18,401 nt of DNA from CAYPOY01 sp964412395. Its GTDB lineage: Bacteria > Chloroflexota > Anaerolineae > B4-G1. This document shows, piece by piece, positions 1-6,036 of the stretch (the first letter of the stretch is position 1; every line of letters starts with the position of its first letter). Location of the stretch: NCBI GenBank assembly GCA_964412395.1, contig CAYPOY010000074.1, positions 1-18,401 on the forward strand. Reading direction: 5' to 3'. The position numbers and the translations under genes were made by a program. Under the pieces are notes generated by a model. It was not told where the DNA came from. It did no database searches and saw nothing but the letters and a program-made list of their open reading frames with translations.

Positions 1-1370
1 ACGGCGATGTCCACGTGGGCCTCCCCCATCCCCTCCAGGATCGTCTGCCGTGTGCTGGACTCCTGGTGCCAGAGCAGTGTGGGATCCTCCTCGCAGATGC
101 GGGTCAGCGTGGGACCCAGTTTGGCCTGGTCGGCCTTGCTCGTGGGGTTAGCGGCCACGGCGAAGAGGGGTGATGGGAAGACTGGACCAGTCAGGCTCAC
201 AGTGTGACCCTTGTCACACAGTGTATCGCCGGTGAGCGTGTAGGTCAATTTGGCCACTGCGCCGATGTCGCCGGTGCGCAGGTGCGGTACAGGGATTTGC
301 TCCTTGCCGCGCATCACGTAGAGCTGACCCAGCCGCTCCTCTTCCTCGGCCCGGCCATTATAGACGCGGCTGTCCGATTCTACCATCCCTCCGTAGACGC
401 GGAAGTAGGTCAGTCTACCCACGTAGGGATCGGCCGTCGTCTTGAAGACCAACGCTGCCAGCGGAGCCAGTTCGTTGGGCTCAATCTGCTCCTCGCCTGC
501 GGCCGTGAGTGCCGTGACCGGCCCCCGGTCAACCGGGGAGGGGGCATAGGCGACCAGCGCATCCAGAAGCGCCCGCAGGCCCTGGTTCGCCGTCGCCGCC
601 GTCACCAGGACCGGGATGGCTGTGCCGTTGAGGATCGCGGCGCGCAACCCCCGCTGGATCTCCTCCTCGGTCAGTTCTTCCTCTTCCAGATATTTCATAA
701 TAAGTTCATCGTCTGCCTCGGCAGCGGCTTCGATCAATGGAACGCGAGCCTCCTCTGCCTGGCTGGCCATGTCGGCCGGGATCTCCGTACCCTTCCCCTC
801 AGGCCCCATCAGCGCCTGCATACTCACCAGGTCCACCACGCCCGCGAGGTTCCCATCCCCTGGCCCCTCCGCGCCGATGGGGAGCTGGACGGGGACAAAG
901 TTCTGCCCAAAGGCCTCCCGCAGCACCTCCAGCGTGCGGTCCAGGTTGGCGTTCTCCCGGTTCATTTTGTTGACGACTACTATCCGGGGCAGTTTCTGCT
1001 CCTCAGCGAAGCCCCAGACCAGCTCCGTTCCGACCTCGACGCCGGACACAGCGTCCACCAGAATCAGCGCCAGGTCGGCCACCCGGATCGCACTCTTGGC
1101 CTCGCCGACGAAGTCGGTGTAGCCAGGCGTATCCAGCACGTTGATCTTGCAGTCCTCCCACTCGACGGGGACGAGCGCCAGACTGAGCGAGATGTGGCGG
1201 CGAATCTCCTCCTCATCGAAGTCGGCGACGGTGGTGCCGTTTTCGACCTCTCCCATACGGTTGATCGCGCCACTGGTGAAGAGCATCGCTTCCGCCAGCG
1301 AGGTTTTGCCCACGCTCCCGTGTCCGAGCAAGACGATGTTACGCAGTTGCTTGGTGTGATATTCCTTCAT
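1..1370 (-). CDS. EF-G-like translational GTPase (EF-G2/FusA2 type), 3' end outside window
   Basis: Elongation-factor-G family GTPase acting at the ribosome, of the paralogous EF-G-like (EF-G2) group. The start is the ATG at 1370-1368, with GTGAGG about 10 nt upstream. About 456 residues are visible. G1 is GHGSVGKTS (residues 16-24), where canonical EF-G has AHIDAGKTT. The switch I region reads FDEEEIRRHISL instead of the usual ERGITI type. G3 is DTPG (80-83) and G4 is NKMN (134-137). A domain II follows, then the start of domain III with EEDPTLLW and ILEGMGEAHVDIA. Domains IV and V would lie left of the window. The altered P-loop and switch I argue for the EF-G-like paralogue rather than the housekeeping translocase; this follows from family knowledge. 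It lies 63 bp downstream of the HEPN gene on the same strand, and I saw no convincing promoter in that gap. Confidence 0.9.
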   Translation of the reverse strand, partial: MKEYHTKQLRNIVLLGHGSVGKTSLAEAMLFTSGAINRMGEVENGTTVADFDEEEIRRHISLSLALVPVEWEDCKINVLDTPGYTDFVGEAKSAIRVADLALILVDAVSGVEVGTELVWGFAEEQKLPRIVVVNKMNRENANLDRTLEVLREAFGQNFVPVQLPIGAEGPGDGNLAGVVDLVSMQALMGPEGKGTEIPADMASQAEEARVPLIEAAAEADDELIMKYLEEEELTEEEIQRGLRAAILNGTAIPVLVTAATANQGLRALLDALVAYAPSPVDRGPVTALTAAGEEQIEPNELAPLAALVFKTTADPYVGRLTYFRVYGGMVESDSRVYNGRAEEEERLGQLYVMRGKEQIPVPHLRTGDIGAVAKLTYTLTGDTLCDKGHTVSLTGPVFPSPLFAVAANPTSKADQAKLGPTLTRICEEDPTLLWHQESSTRQTILEGMGEAHVDIA

Positions 1371-1433
1371 CGTAATTGTAACCTCACGTTTTGATATGTA
1401 TGACGGCCGTCGCTCCCCTGAGTGGCTCAAACC

Positions 1434-1841
1434 TCAGGTTGTACGACCGAGCTTGTCACGCCGGATAGCCCGAGCGATCAGACTGTGGACCTCTGTGGCT
1501 GTTTGGAGGGCTCTCGTAGCTTCGCCCAGAGACGGTTCGAATTCCTCGCCGTAGCGCACCTCGACGGCGAAAGGCGTCAACAGGATAATTCGCTGTTCTA
1601 ACGCCCCAACTTCCGGGGCGAGCGACCTGACCAACCCGAGAAGTTCCGCCAGGTCGTGTCGCCATGGATACTCCACATCGTGTAGGGCTAGCAGTGCTTT
1701 CAGGCTCTTCTCCGCCGCCTGTTGAGCATGGAAGCAGACCATGTCCAGTGCCTGACCGGTAGAGAGCGTGGCCCTGGCGGCCACTAGATCGTGCTCCGCC
1801 TTGCTCAGCAGCCCGAGGGCGTGCTCACGTGGGCCTTTCAT
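1434..1841 (-). CDS. HEPN-domain protein (probable toxin of a HEPN-MNT pair)
   Basis: Small all-helical protein of 135 residues from ATG 1841; a GTG at 1859 would add six residues. It shows the HEPN signature: an N-terminal helix with KAEHDL, then FHAQQAAEKSLKALL (about residues 38-52), and near the C-terminus EVRYGEEFEP with R96 and Y97. This corresponds to the R-Y active-site region of the PF05168-like HEPN group. In known type VII systems the HEPN partner is an RNase or toxin that the partnered nucleotidyltransferase modifies or restrains. The classic RX4HXY motif of HepT is not present, so this belongs to the other HEPN branch and its activity is uncertain. Its start overlaps the 3' end of the MNT gene by 17 bp, so the two are translationally coupled. 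Confidence 0.85.
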   Translation of the reverse strand: MKGPREHALGLLSKAEHDLVAARATLSTGQALDMVCFHAQQAAEKSLKALLALHDVEYPWRHDLAELLGLVRSLAPEVGALEQRIILLTPFAVEVRYGEEFEPSLGEATRALQTATEVHSLIARAIRRDKLGRTT

Positions 1842-2145
1842 AGAGCACCTTTCCCTCACGCAAGGCCGTATTAACGAAGTGCGATTTCACCTCACGCCAC
1901 TCACTGACCTCTTCTGGCGTCCACCACACGATGTCCTTGGGCACACCCAATCCCGCCAGAAGCCGGTACAAAGGAGGAGTCCGTTGCCAGCGAGGCAGGG
2001 ACGAGGGTGCGATGATCAACAGATCGAAGTCGCTATCCGGTCGAGCTTCCCGGCGCGCCTGGCTGCCGAACAGGATTATCTTATCCGGGCGAATTACATT
2101 CCGAATTCTCGTCACCATCTCGGTGATAATCTCAGATGTGGTCAT
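1825..2145 (-). CDS. Minimal nucleotidyltransferase (MNT; probable antitoxin of the HEPN-MNT pair)
   Basis: Polymerase-beta-fold nucleotidyltransferase of 106 residues. Its active-site motif is FGSQARREARPDSDFDLLI, where G27-S28 binds nucleotide phosphate and D39 and D41 are metal ligands. A possible third carboxylate is D71 in KDIVWW. In characterised HEPN-MNT modules the enzyme AMPylates the HEPN partner and so neutralises it; that role is inferred here by family. The ATG at 2145 was chosen because GGGGGT lies about 9 nt upstream. A GTG at 2160 would add five residues but has no clear ribosome site. It is the first gene of a two-gene operon, with HEPN overlapping its 3' end, and has a strong promoter about 70 nt upstream. 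Confidence 0.87.
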   Translation of the reverse strand: MTTSEIITEMVTRIRNVIRPDKIILFGSQARREARPDSDFDLLIIAPSSLPRWQRTPPLYRLLAGLGVPKDIVWWTPEEVSEWREVKSHFVNTALREGKVLYERPT

Positions 2146-2217
2146 AGTCGGGACCCCCACTCCCCCGATGTGAGGGAGGGAATGAAAGACTCACTAATTC
2201 GTGTAGTATCCATTGGT

Positions 2218-2246
2218 ATTCTAAATGAGAACGGCGCAACTGTCAA
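2218..2246 (-). promoter_or_regulatory. Sigma70-type promoter for the MNT-HEPN operon
   Basis: On the minus strand TTGACA (complement of 2241-2246) is followed by a 17-nt spacer and TAGAAT (complement of 2218-2223). This matches the -35 consensus fully and the -10 consensus at five of six positions. It would start transcription near 2211, giving a leader of about 65 nt before the MNT ATG. It sits just beyond the end of the decayed EcfT gene, so the toxin-antitoxin module has its own transcription unit. Confidence 0.65.
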
Positions 2247-2259
2247 TCCCCGGCTCCCC

Positions 2260-2802
2260 TCACCGTATCTCCGCTGCCAGCAGCACTCCGGTGCACCCCA
2301 CCAGCGCAACGAGCAGCCACAGGTGGGCCCGGCGCAGCGGCAACGGTGCGGGTTGGCCCCCGCTTGGATCAAAGGCGCGCACTGCCGCCGCGTCGACCAC
2401 CTCGTCCCCGTAGCGCAGTGTGTTGGCGACGGTCGTGATCAGGAACAGCCGCAGCGCTGTCCAGGGCCGCCGCATCCCGCCCCGCAGCCTGATCGTCTGC
2501 AGCGTCACCGTCGCCATCTCCCGCAGCGTCCCAAGGAGGTTCATCGCCAGGGCCACGGCGAACCCCAGTCCCCGCAGCCCCAACCGGTCAAACACCGCCA
2601 CGGCGTTCGAGAGCGAGAGGGAAGCTACGCCCAGCCCCACTGCCAGCGTCAGCGCGAAGGCCCGTCCCGCCATCTCCAGGCCGGCCGTGAATCCCGCCCG
2701 CGAGATGCGCAGCGGCCCCAGCGCTACGTCGGGCTCGCCGATCAAGAACGGCCCCAATGCCACGGCGCTCAGGACGAACGCCCAGAACCGGGGGGGCAGG
2801 GA
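2260..2802 (-). pseudogene. ECF transporter T component (EcfT/CbiQ-like), N-terminally truncated
   Basis: The EcfT subunit is the membrane scaffold of energy-coupling-factor importers, linking substrate-binding S components to the ATPases. About 180 residues are recognisable: a hydrophobic segment FWAFVLSAVALGPFLI, then SRAGFTAGLEMAGRAFALTL, further membrane helices, and the C-terminal coupling region with QTIRLRGG and DAAAVRAFD. That region corresponds to the two arginine-containing coupling motifs of the family. The usual first helix is missing, and no ATG or GTG start lies in frame where the homology begins. Upstream it runs into the C/G-rich palindrome at 2790-2853. The adjacent S-component frame reads into the same place. 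Adding one base to the C7 run (2790-2796) would join the two frames, so this is either a broken gene or a sequencing error. Confidence 0.72.
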
Positions 2803-3456
2803 CTCACCCCCCCCTGCCCCCCCCCCAATGGGGGGGATGAGGGCGGGGCAGGGTTGCGCTGTCCCAGCCGGTGCGCTACCGCGCCGCCCAACTTCCACGC
2901 GCCCCATCCACCGATCGCTCCCACGGCCAGACGTACCAGCAGCAAAATGGCCAGAATCAGCAGAGCCGCCGACGTGTCCAGTCCCAGTATCTGGCTGCCG
3001 TCCCGCACCATTTTGGCGTACACCTCGACGATGCCCTTGCCGTATAGCAACCGCATCATGATGAATTGTGGGGGAGGTTCCAGCCCAGGGCCAGCGCCCC
3101 GCCCGCGACAAAAGCCCATCGGCGCGGCGTGCGGGCGAGCCAGAGGGCCGCCTCCATCAGCGCGCCCTCCGCAATGATGGCTACAAACGGCCCCAGCCGG
3201 GCCCTGCCCGGACTGAGCAACTTCAGGAGCGCCGTCACAACGCCGATCAGCAGCACCGAACCCTGGTTGGGCACAAAGTGACGGCCGGTCAGGGCCACCG
3301 CCACGCCAATCCCCCCATCACCACGCCGGTCAGAAAGGTGTTTGCCTGGGATGGGAAGATGACGTGCAGATAACTCCCCAGGGTCACTTCGACCACGGCC
3401 CACAACGCGCCGAACAGCCCGATCGTGACCCAACTGCGTACAGTGTAGGATGACAT
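2769..3456 (-). pseudogene. ECF transporter S component-like membrane protein, split by two homopolymer frameshifts
   Basis: Starts at ATG 3456 (MSSYTVRSWVTIGLFGALWA) and reads as a membrane protein with SYLHVIFPSQANTFLTGVVM. It loses frame at a C6 run (3311-3316 on the plus strand). It continues one frame over as GIGVAVALTGRHFVPNQGS, SVLLIGVVTALLKLL and ALGWNLP, then shifts again at a G5 run (3070-3074) into QFIMMRLLYGKGIVEVYAKM, followed by a hydrophobic stretch LDTSAALLILAILLLVRLAV. Each break is repaired by one extra base in the homopolymer. The last 25 or so residues come from the palindromic element at 2790-2853. Position directly before an EcfT and beside an EcfA fragment supports an S-component role. 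Substrate is unknown. Whether the frameshifts are real mutations or base-calling errors cannot be decided here. Confidence 0.65.
2790..2853. repeat. C/G-rich palindromic element A at the S/T component boundary
   Basis: An imperfect inverted repeat centred on C10-AAT-G7 (2817-2836), with outer arms containing CTCACCCC on the left and GGGGATGAGGGC on the right. It sits exactly where the ECF S-component reading frame ends and EcfT homology begins. It contributes a low-complexity tail to the S frame (residues such as PPSSPPLGGGQGG). It resembles element B at 4864-4948 in composition and plan, suggesting one family of short mobile or REP-like palindromes. Confidence 0.6.
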
Positions 3457-3468
3457 TATTCACTCCTC

Positions 3469-3825
3469 TCACATCTTGCCACTCGCCCATCTGCCACTTG
3501 CCACACCCACCTGGATCAGGTGTCCCCAATCCTGCCCGACCGTCGGCTCATCCAGGATCAGGAGCGCGGGATGCAGGCTCAGCGTGGCGGCCAGCGCGGT
3601 GCGCTGCTGCTGCCCTACGCTGAGCGCCTGGGTCAACCGGTGGCGCAATGGTAGCAAGTCGGTCTGAGCCAACACCGCCTCCACCTCTGCTTCTGTTTCC
3701 CTTTCCATCTCCCTGGCCCGCTTCACCTCCAGGTTGCGTGGACCGAAATAGACCTCTTCCTCCACCGTGTCGCACACCAACTGGTGGAGCGGGTTCTGCT
3801 GCAAGAGCCCCACTGGCTGCGCGGG
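3469..3825 (-). pseudogene. ECF transporter ATPase (EcfA) fragment, truncated at both ends
   Basis: The middle of an ABC ATPase of the ECF type. It has the Q-loop region VGLLQQNPLHQLVCDTVEEE, then VYFGPRNLEV, the signature region LSVGQQQRTALA and the Walker B LLILDEPT followed by VGQDWGHL. The Walker A half is missing: upstream sequence on this strand is the reverse complement of a PadR gene. The C-terminal part with the switch histidine is also missing, replaced by about 15 residues encoded by a low-complexity GTGGCAAG-type repeat before a TGA at 3469. An ATPase without Walker A cannot hydrolyse ATP, so this copy is dead. It lies directly upstream of the S component, in the expected A-S-T cassette order. 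Confidence 0.82.
3475..3504. repeat. Short low-complexity repeat of CTTGCCAC/CTGCCAC units
   Basis: Four imperfect 7-8 nt units (CTTGCCAC, TCGCCCAT, CTGCCA, CTTGCCAC) between the S-component start and the last EcfA homology. It marks the spot where the EcfA C-terminus is lost, so it may be the scar or the substrate of that deletion. Confidence 0.5.
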
Positions 3826-4146
3826 GCTCTCCCCCCGGAGGAAGCTCGCATCCCCTGGCTCGTCCAGGTCTTCTTCGCCGGCCAACTGGCCGATGAGGAG
3901 ATCCTGACCCTTTTCGAGCGGCAGGCCGAGCAGTTGCGGGCGAGACTGGAGCGCTACGACCGGGTTCCCCAGGAGAGCGCCGTCTACGTCGAAACGATCG
4001 GTTCCCCGCGCGAGGTCTTTTTCTGGATGTTGACCCTGGATTACGGGGTCACGGTGAACAGGGCGATGCTGGGATGGATAAAGGGAGTCATCGAACGCCT
4101 CCGGTGCGGGGAGCAACCGCCCCGCCAGGGCTTCGTAAAAATATAA
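3784..4146 (+). pseudogene. PadR-family regulator, C-terminal fragment only
   Basis: Residues after the junction match the C-terminal helical dimerisation domain of PadR regulators: PWLVQVFFAGQLADEEILTL, FERQAEQLRARLERYDRVPQ and, near the end, REVFFWMLTLDYGVTVNRAM followed by LGWIKGVIERL. The N-terminal winged-helix DNA-binding half is absent. The first 7-10 codons after the GTG at 3784 are the complement of the EcfA Q-loop region rather than PadR sequence. It ends 17 bp before the flavodoxin-type gene, so the intact regulator probably headed or belonged to that operon. As it stands it cannot bind DNA in the usual way. Confidence 0.75.
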
Positions 4147-4163
4147 TTTAGGGAGGAAATACA

Positions 4164-5414
4164 GTGAAGATTCTGGCTTTTAACGGCAGTCCGCGCGGTA
4201 AGCGCAGCAACACCGACCGCATCCTGCAGCCCTTCCTGGAAGGGACGCGCGAGGCCGGGGCGGAGACGGAAGTAGTGTACCTCAAGGACAAGGAGATCCA
4301 CCACTGCATCGGCTGTTTCACCTGCTGGACCAGGACGCCTGGCGTTTGCGTTCACAAGGACGACATGCCCGAACTGCTGGAAAAGATGCGACGAGCGGAC
4401 GTCGTGGTCTACGCCACGCCGCTCTACGTCTTTACCGTCTCTGGGCTGATGAAGGATTTTATGGATCGCCACATCCCTCTGCTCGATCCGCACATTATCA
4501 AGCGGGGCGACCAGTACATCCATCCGTCACGCTACGAGGAGCGCCGCAGCAAAGTGGTGCTCACCTCCAACTGCGGTTTCCCAGAGCGGCACCACTTTTC
4601 GGGGCTGGAGGAGACCTTCCGCTGCTTCACTTCCGACCCCGATTCGGAACTGGTCGCCACCATTCTGTGCGCTGCTGGGGAGTTGCTGAAGCAGCCGGCA
4701 TTGCAGGAGAGTTTCCAGTGGTACACCGAGGCCGCGCGCCGCGCCGGGCAGGAGGTGGTCGAACAGGGCCACATCACGTCGGAGACACAGGAGGTGCTGG
4801 ACCGGCCGCTGGTCGATCCGGCGGTCTACTCCCGGATGGCAAATGCTCACTGGGACAGCTTTGCCCTCACCCCCACCCCCCTGCGCCCCCCTCCCCCTCT
4901 CCCAGAATTGGGAGAGGGGGAAGGGGGATGGGGGGGAAGGGGTGAGGGTCTGCCGCTGCCGCCGCCCACTTCCCGTGACACGGTACACGACCTGATCGCC
5001 GGCATGGCGATGGTATTCAACCCCGAGGCGAGTGTACCTTTCACGAAGGCCCCGCCGCCTCCCCTTCCCTCACCATCTCCACCCCCTCCGATGTGTGGCT
5101 GAAAATCAGCCGGGGCGAACTTGCCGGGCAGGAAGCGTTGATGCAGGGCCTGTACAACGCCACGGGCGACATCAGCCTGTTGCTCAAGATGGGCAGTCTG
5201 TTCAAGCCGACCACAGAGGTCTCCTACGAGGCGCCTGCCGGTCAACGCCCCGCCGGGCCGATTCCACTGCCGGGCATGGCCTGGATGCCGGTCACCTTTC
5301 TGCCGTGGATGATTCACTGGATCACCTTTGACATCCCCGGCGTGAGCCGCTGGATCAGCGTCGGGTTGCCGCTGCTCCTATCGGCGCTGATCGTCGGCTA
5401 CTGGTTGGCCTTTG
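4164..5414 (+). pseudogene. Flavodoxin/NADPH-dependent FMN reductase fused to SCP2-like domain and membrane tail, frameshifted
   Basis: GTG start at 4164 with GGGAGGA 7 nt upstream. The N-terminal part is a flavodoxin-fold NAD(P)H-dependent oxidoreductase. It has MKILAFNGSPRGKRSNT for FMN phosphate, then a cysteine cluster HHCIGCFTCWTRTPGVCVHK (C-x2-C-x2-C-x6-C) and the ATPLYVFTVSGLMKDFMD loop. After about residue 230 comes palindromic element B in frame, then VHDLIAGMAMVFNPEA, the start of an SCP2 sterol-carrier-like domain. At 5025-5032 the frame jumps: GECTFHEGPAASPSLTISTP, DVWLKISRGE and ATGDISLLLKMGSLF continue SCP2 in another frame, with roughly 20-25 expected residues missing. Two hydrophobic segments follow (MAWMPVTFLPWMIHWITF; WISVGLPLLLSALIVGYWL) before it runs into Lnt sequence. 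The flavodoxin half could still be translated, to the stop at 5102. Confidence 0.78.
4864..4948. repeat. 85-bp C/G-rich palindromic element B inside a coding region
   Basis: Begins CCCTCACCCCC and ends GGGGTGAGGG. Its core is CCCCCTCTCCC-AGAATT-GGGAGAGGGGG. It lies between the flavodoxin and SCP2 parts of one reading frame and leaves that frame open, adding residues such as ALTPTPLRPPPPLPELGEGE. Similar palindromes are familiar from Chloroflexota genomes; that is background knowledge and was not checked by search. Confidence 0.8.
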
Positions 5415-5810
5415 GTAGGGGCAACCACACTCTCTTTCCTCGTTATGCTGGCGAACGTGGCCCTGGCGGCCTTGCTACTGCGGGGGAGAAACCGGGTTTT
5501 TTCGGAAAAAACCCGGTTTCTGGGCCAGCATCGTCGCGCTGCTTGCCGTTGTTCTCGTCGTCGGGTGGGGCGCGGTATCTCTGCCCTCACCCTCGGCCGA
5601 TACCTTTACCATCGCCGCCAACACCGACCTTATGGCCGTATCACAGTCGAGGGCAGCATCAACGAACGCAGCGTCATCACCGGCGAGGTCTTTACCGTGC
5701 CCGGCCAGACGCTCTACACCCGCTGGGGCGACTGGTTCGGTTGGTTGATGGTGGTGGGGCTGGCTGCGCTCGTCATAGGAGCGACGATTAAACGTGTAGG
5801 CAGCTTATGA
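5415..5810 (+). pseudogene. Apolipoprotein N-acyltransferase (Lnt) remnant: last membrane helices and C-terminus
   Basis: Lnt transfers an acyl chain to lipoproteins, using membrane helices plus a nitrilase domain. Here only parts remain. One late helix is present (GATTLSFLVMLANVALAALL), followed by palindromic element C. In another frame come a last helix FWASIVALLAVVLVVGWGAV and the linker SADTFTIAAN where the nitrilase domain should begin. At about 5620-5628 it jumps directly to the end of the nitrilase domain, PYGRITVEGSINERSVITGE, then VFTVPGQTLYTRWGDWFGWL and a last hydrophobic segment. The earlier helices and the nitrilase core with the catalytic Glu-Lys-Cys are gone. The TRWGDW motif is what points to Lnt. 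Non-functional as sequenced. Confidence 0.68.
5487..5521. repeat. 35-bp perfect palindrome (element C) in the Lnt remnant
   Basis: AGAAACCGGGTTTTTTC, one central G, then GAAAAAACCCGGTTTCT: 17-bp arms with no mismatch. It separates two membrane helices of the Lnt remnant and changes the reading frame between them. It has a different sequence family from elements A and B. Similar AAACCGGGTTT palindromes are known to recur in Chloroflexota and cyanobacteria (general knowledge, not checked). Confidence 0.85.
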
Positions 5811-5967
5811 GCAGGCAGGACGCAAACTGGCGACCGAGGGGCGCGTCCGGCGCTCGACCGAACGGCGGGCCAATCGAGAGATCGTTCCGGTACCGCTGTT
5901 CGGCATCTTGAAATGCTTGAAACCGTTCAAGAGAATGATGATAGAGCGCGCCCGGGAGATGGCGTGA
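5806..5967 (+). pseudogene. C-terminal fragment of a second flavodoxin-type reductase (tentative)
   Basis: An open stretch ending at TGA 5965-5967 reads YEQAGRKLATEGRVRRSTER, then RANREIVPVPLFGILKCLKP and FKRMMIERAREMA. The pattern AGRKLATEGRV...ST..R.NREIVP parallels AGQEVVEQGHITSETQEVLDRPLVDP near the C-terminus of the flavodoxin gene at 4164, so it may be the tail of a paralogue. It has no start codon and abuts the Lnt stop at 5808-5810. The identification rests on a short alignment done by eye. The rest of the gap to 6000 shows nothing. Confidence 0.4.
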
Positions 5968-6001
5968 CGTTGCCCAGGGCAAGACCGGCCTGACCCAGGC
6001 C

Positions 6002-6025
6002 AAAATCGGGGATTTGACAATCCCC
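6002..6025 (-). terminator. Rho-independent terminator of threonine synthase
   Basis: On the minus strand GGGGATT-GTCA-AATCCCC forms a perfect 7-bp stem with a 4-nt loop (6008-6025), followed after C-G by ATTTT (6002-6006). It begins 12 bp after the thrC stop codon. The T-run is short. Confidence 0.6.
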
Positions 6026-6036
6026 TCAGAGCAATT

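Noticed and set aside
204..1394. 396-residue open frame on the plus strand
   Set aside because: It is antisense to the EF-G-like gene, whose G1, G3, G4 and domain III motifs are clear; the plus frame shows no family features and is a by-product of high GC.
1418..1438. Terminator between the HEPN and EF-G-like genes
   Set aside because: Only a 6-bp CCTGAG/CTCAGG stem overlapping the HEPN stop, with no T-run on the minus strand.
1768..3177. 469-residue open frame on the plus strand
   Set aside because: It crosses the HEPN, MNT and ECF genes antisense and is rich in R, P, Q and H, as expected for a non-coding GC-rich frame.
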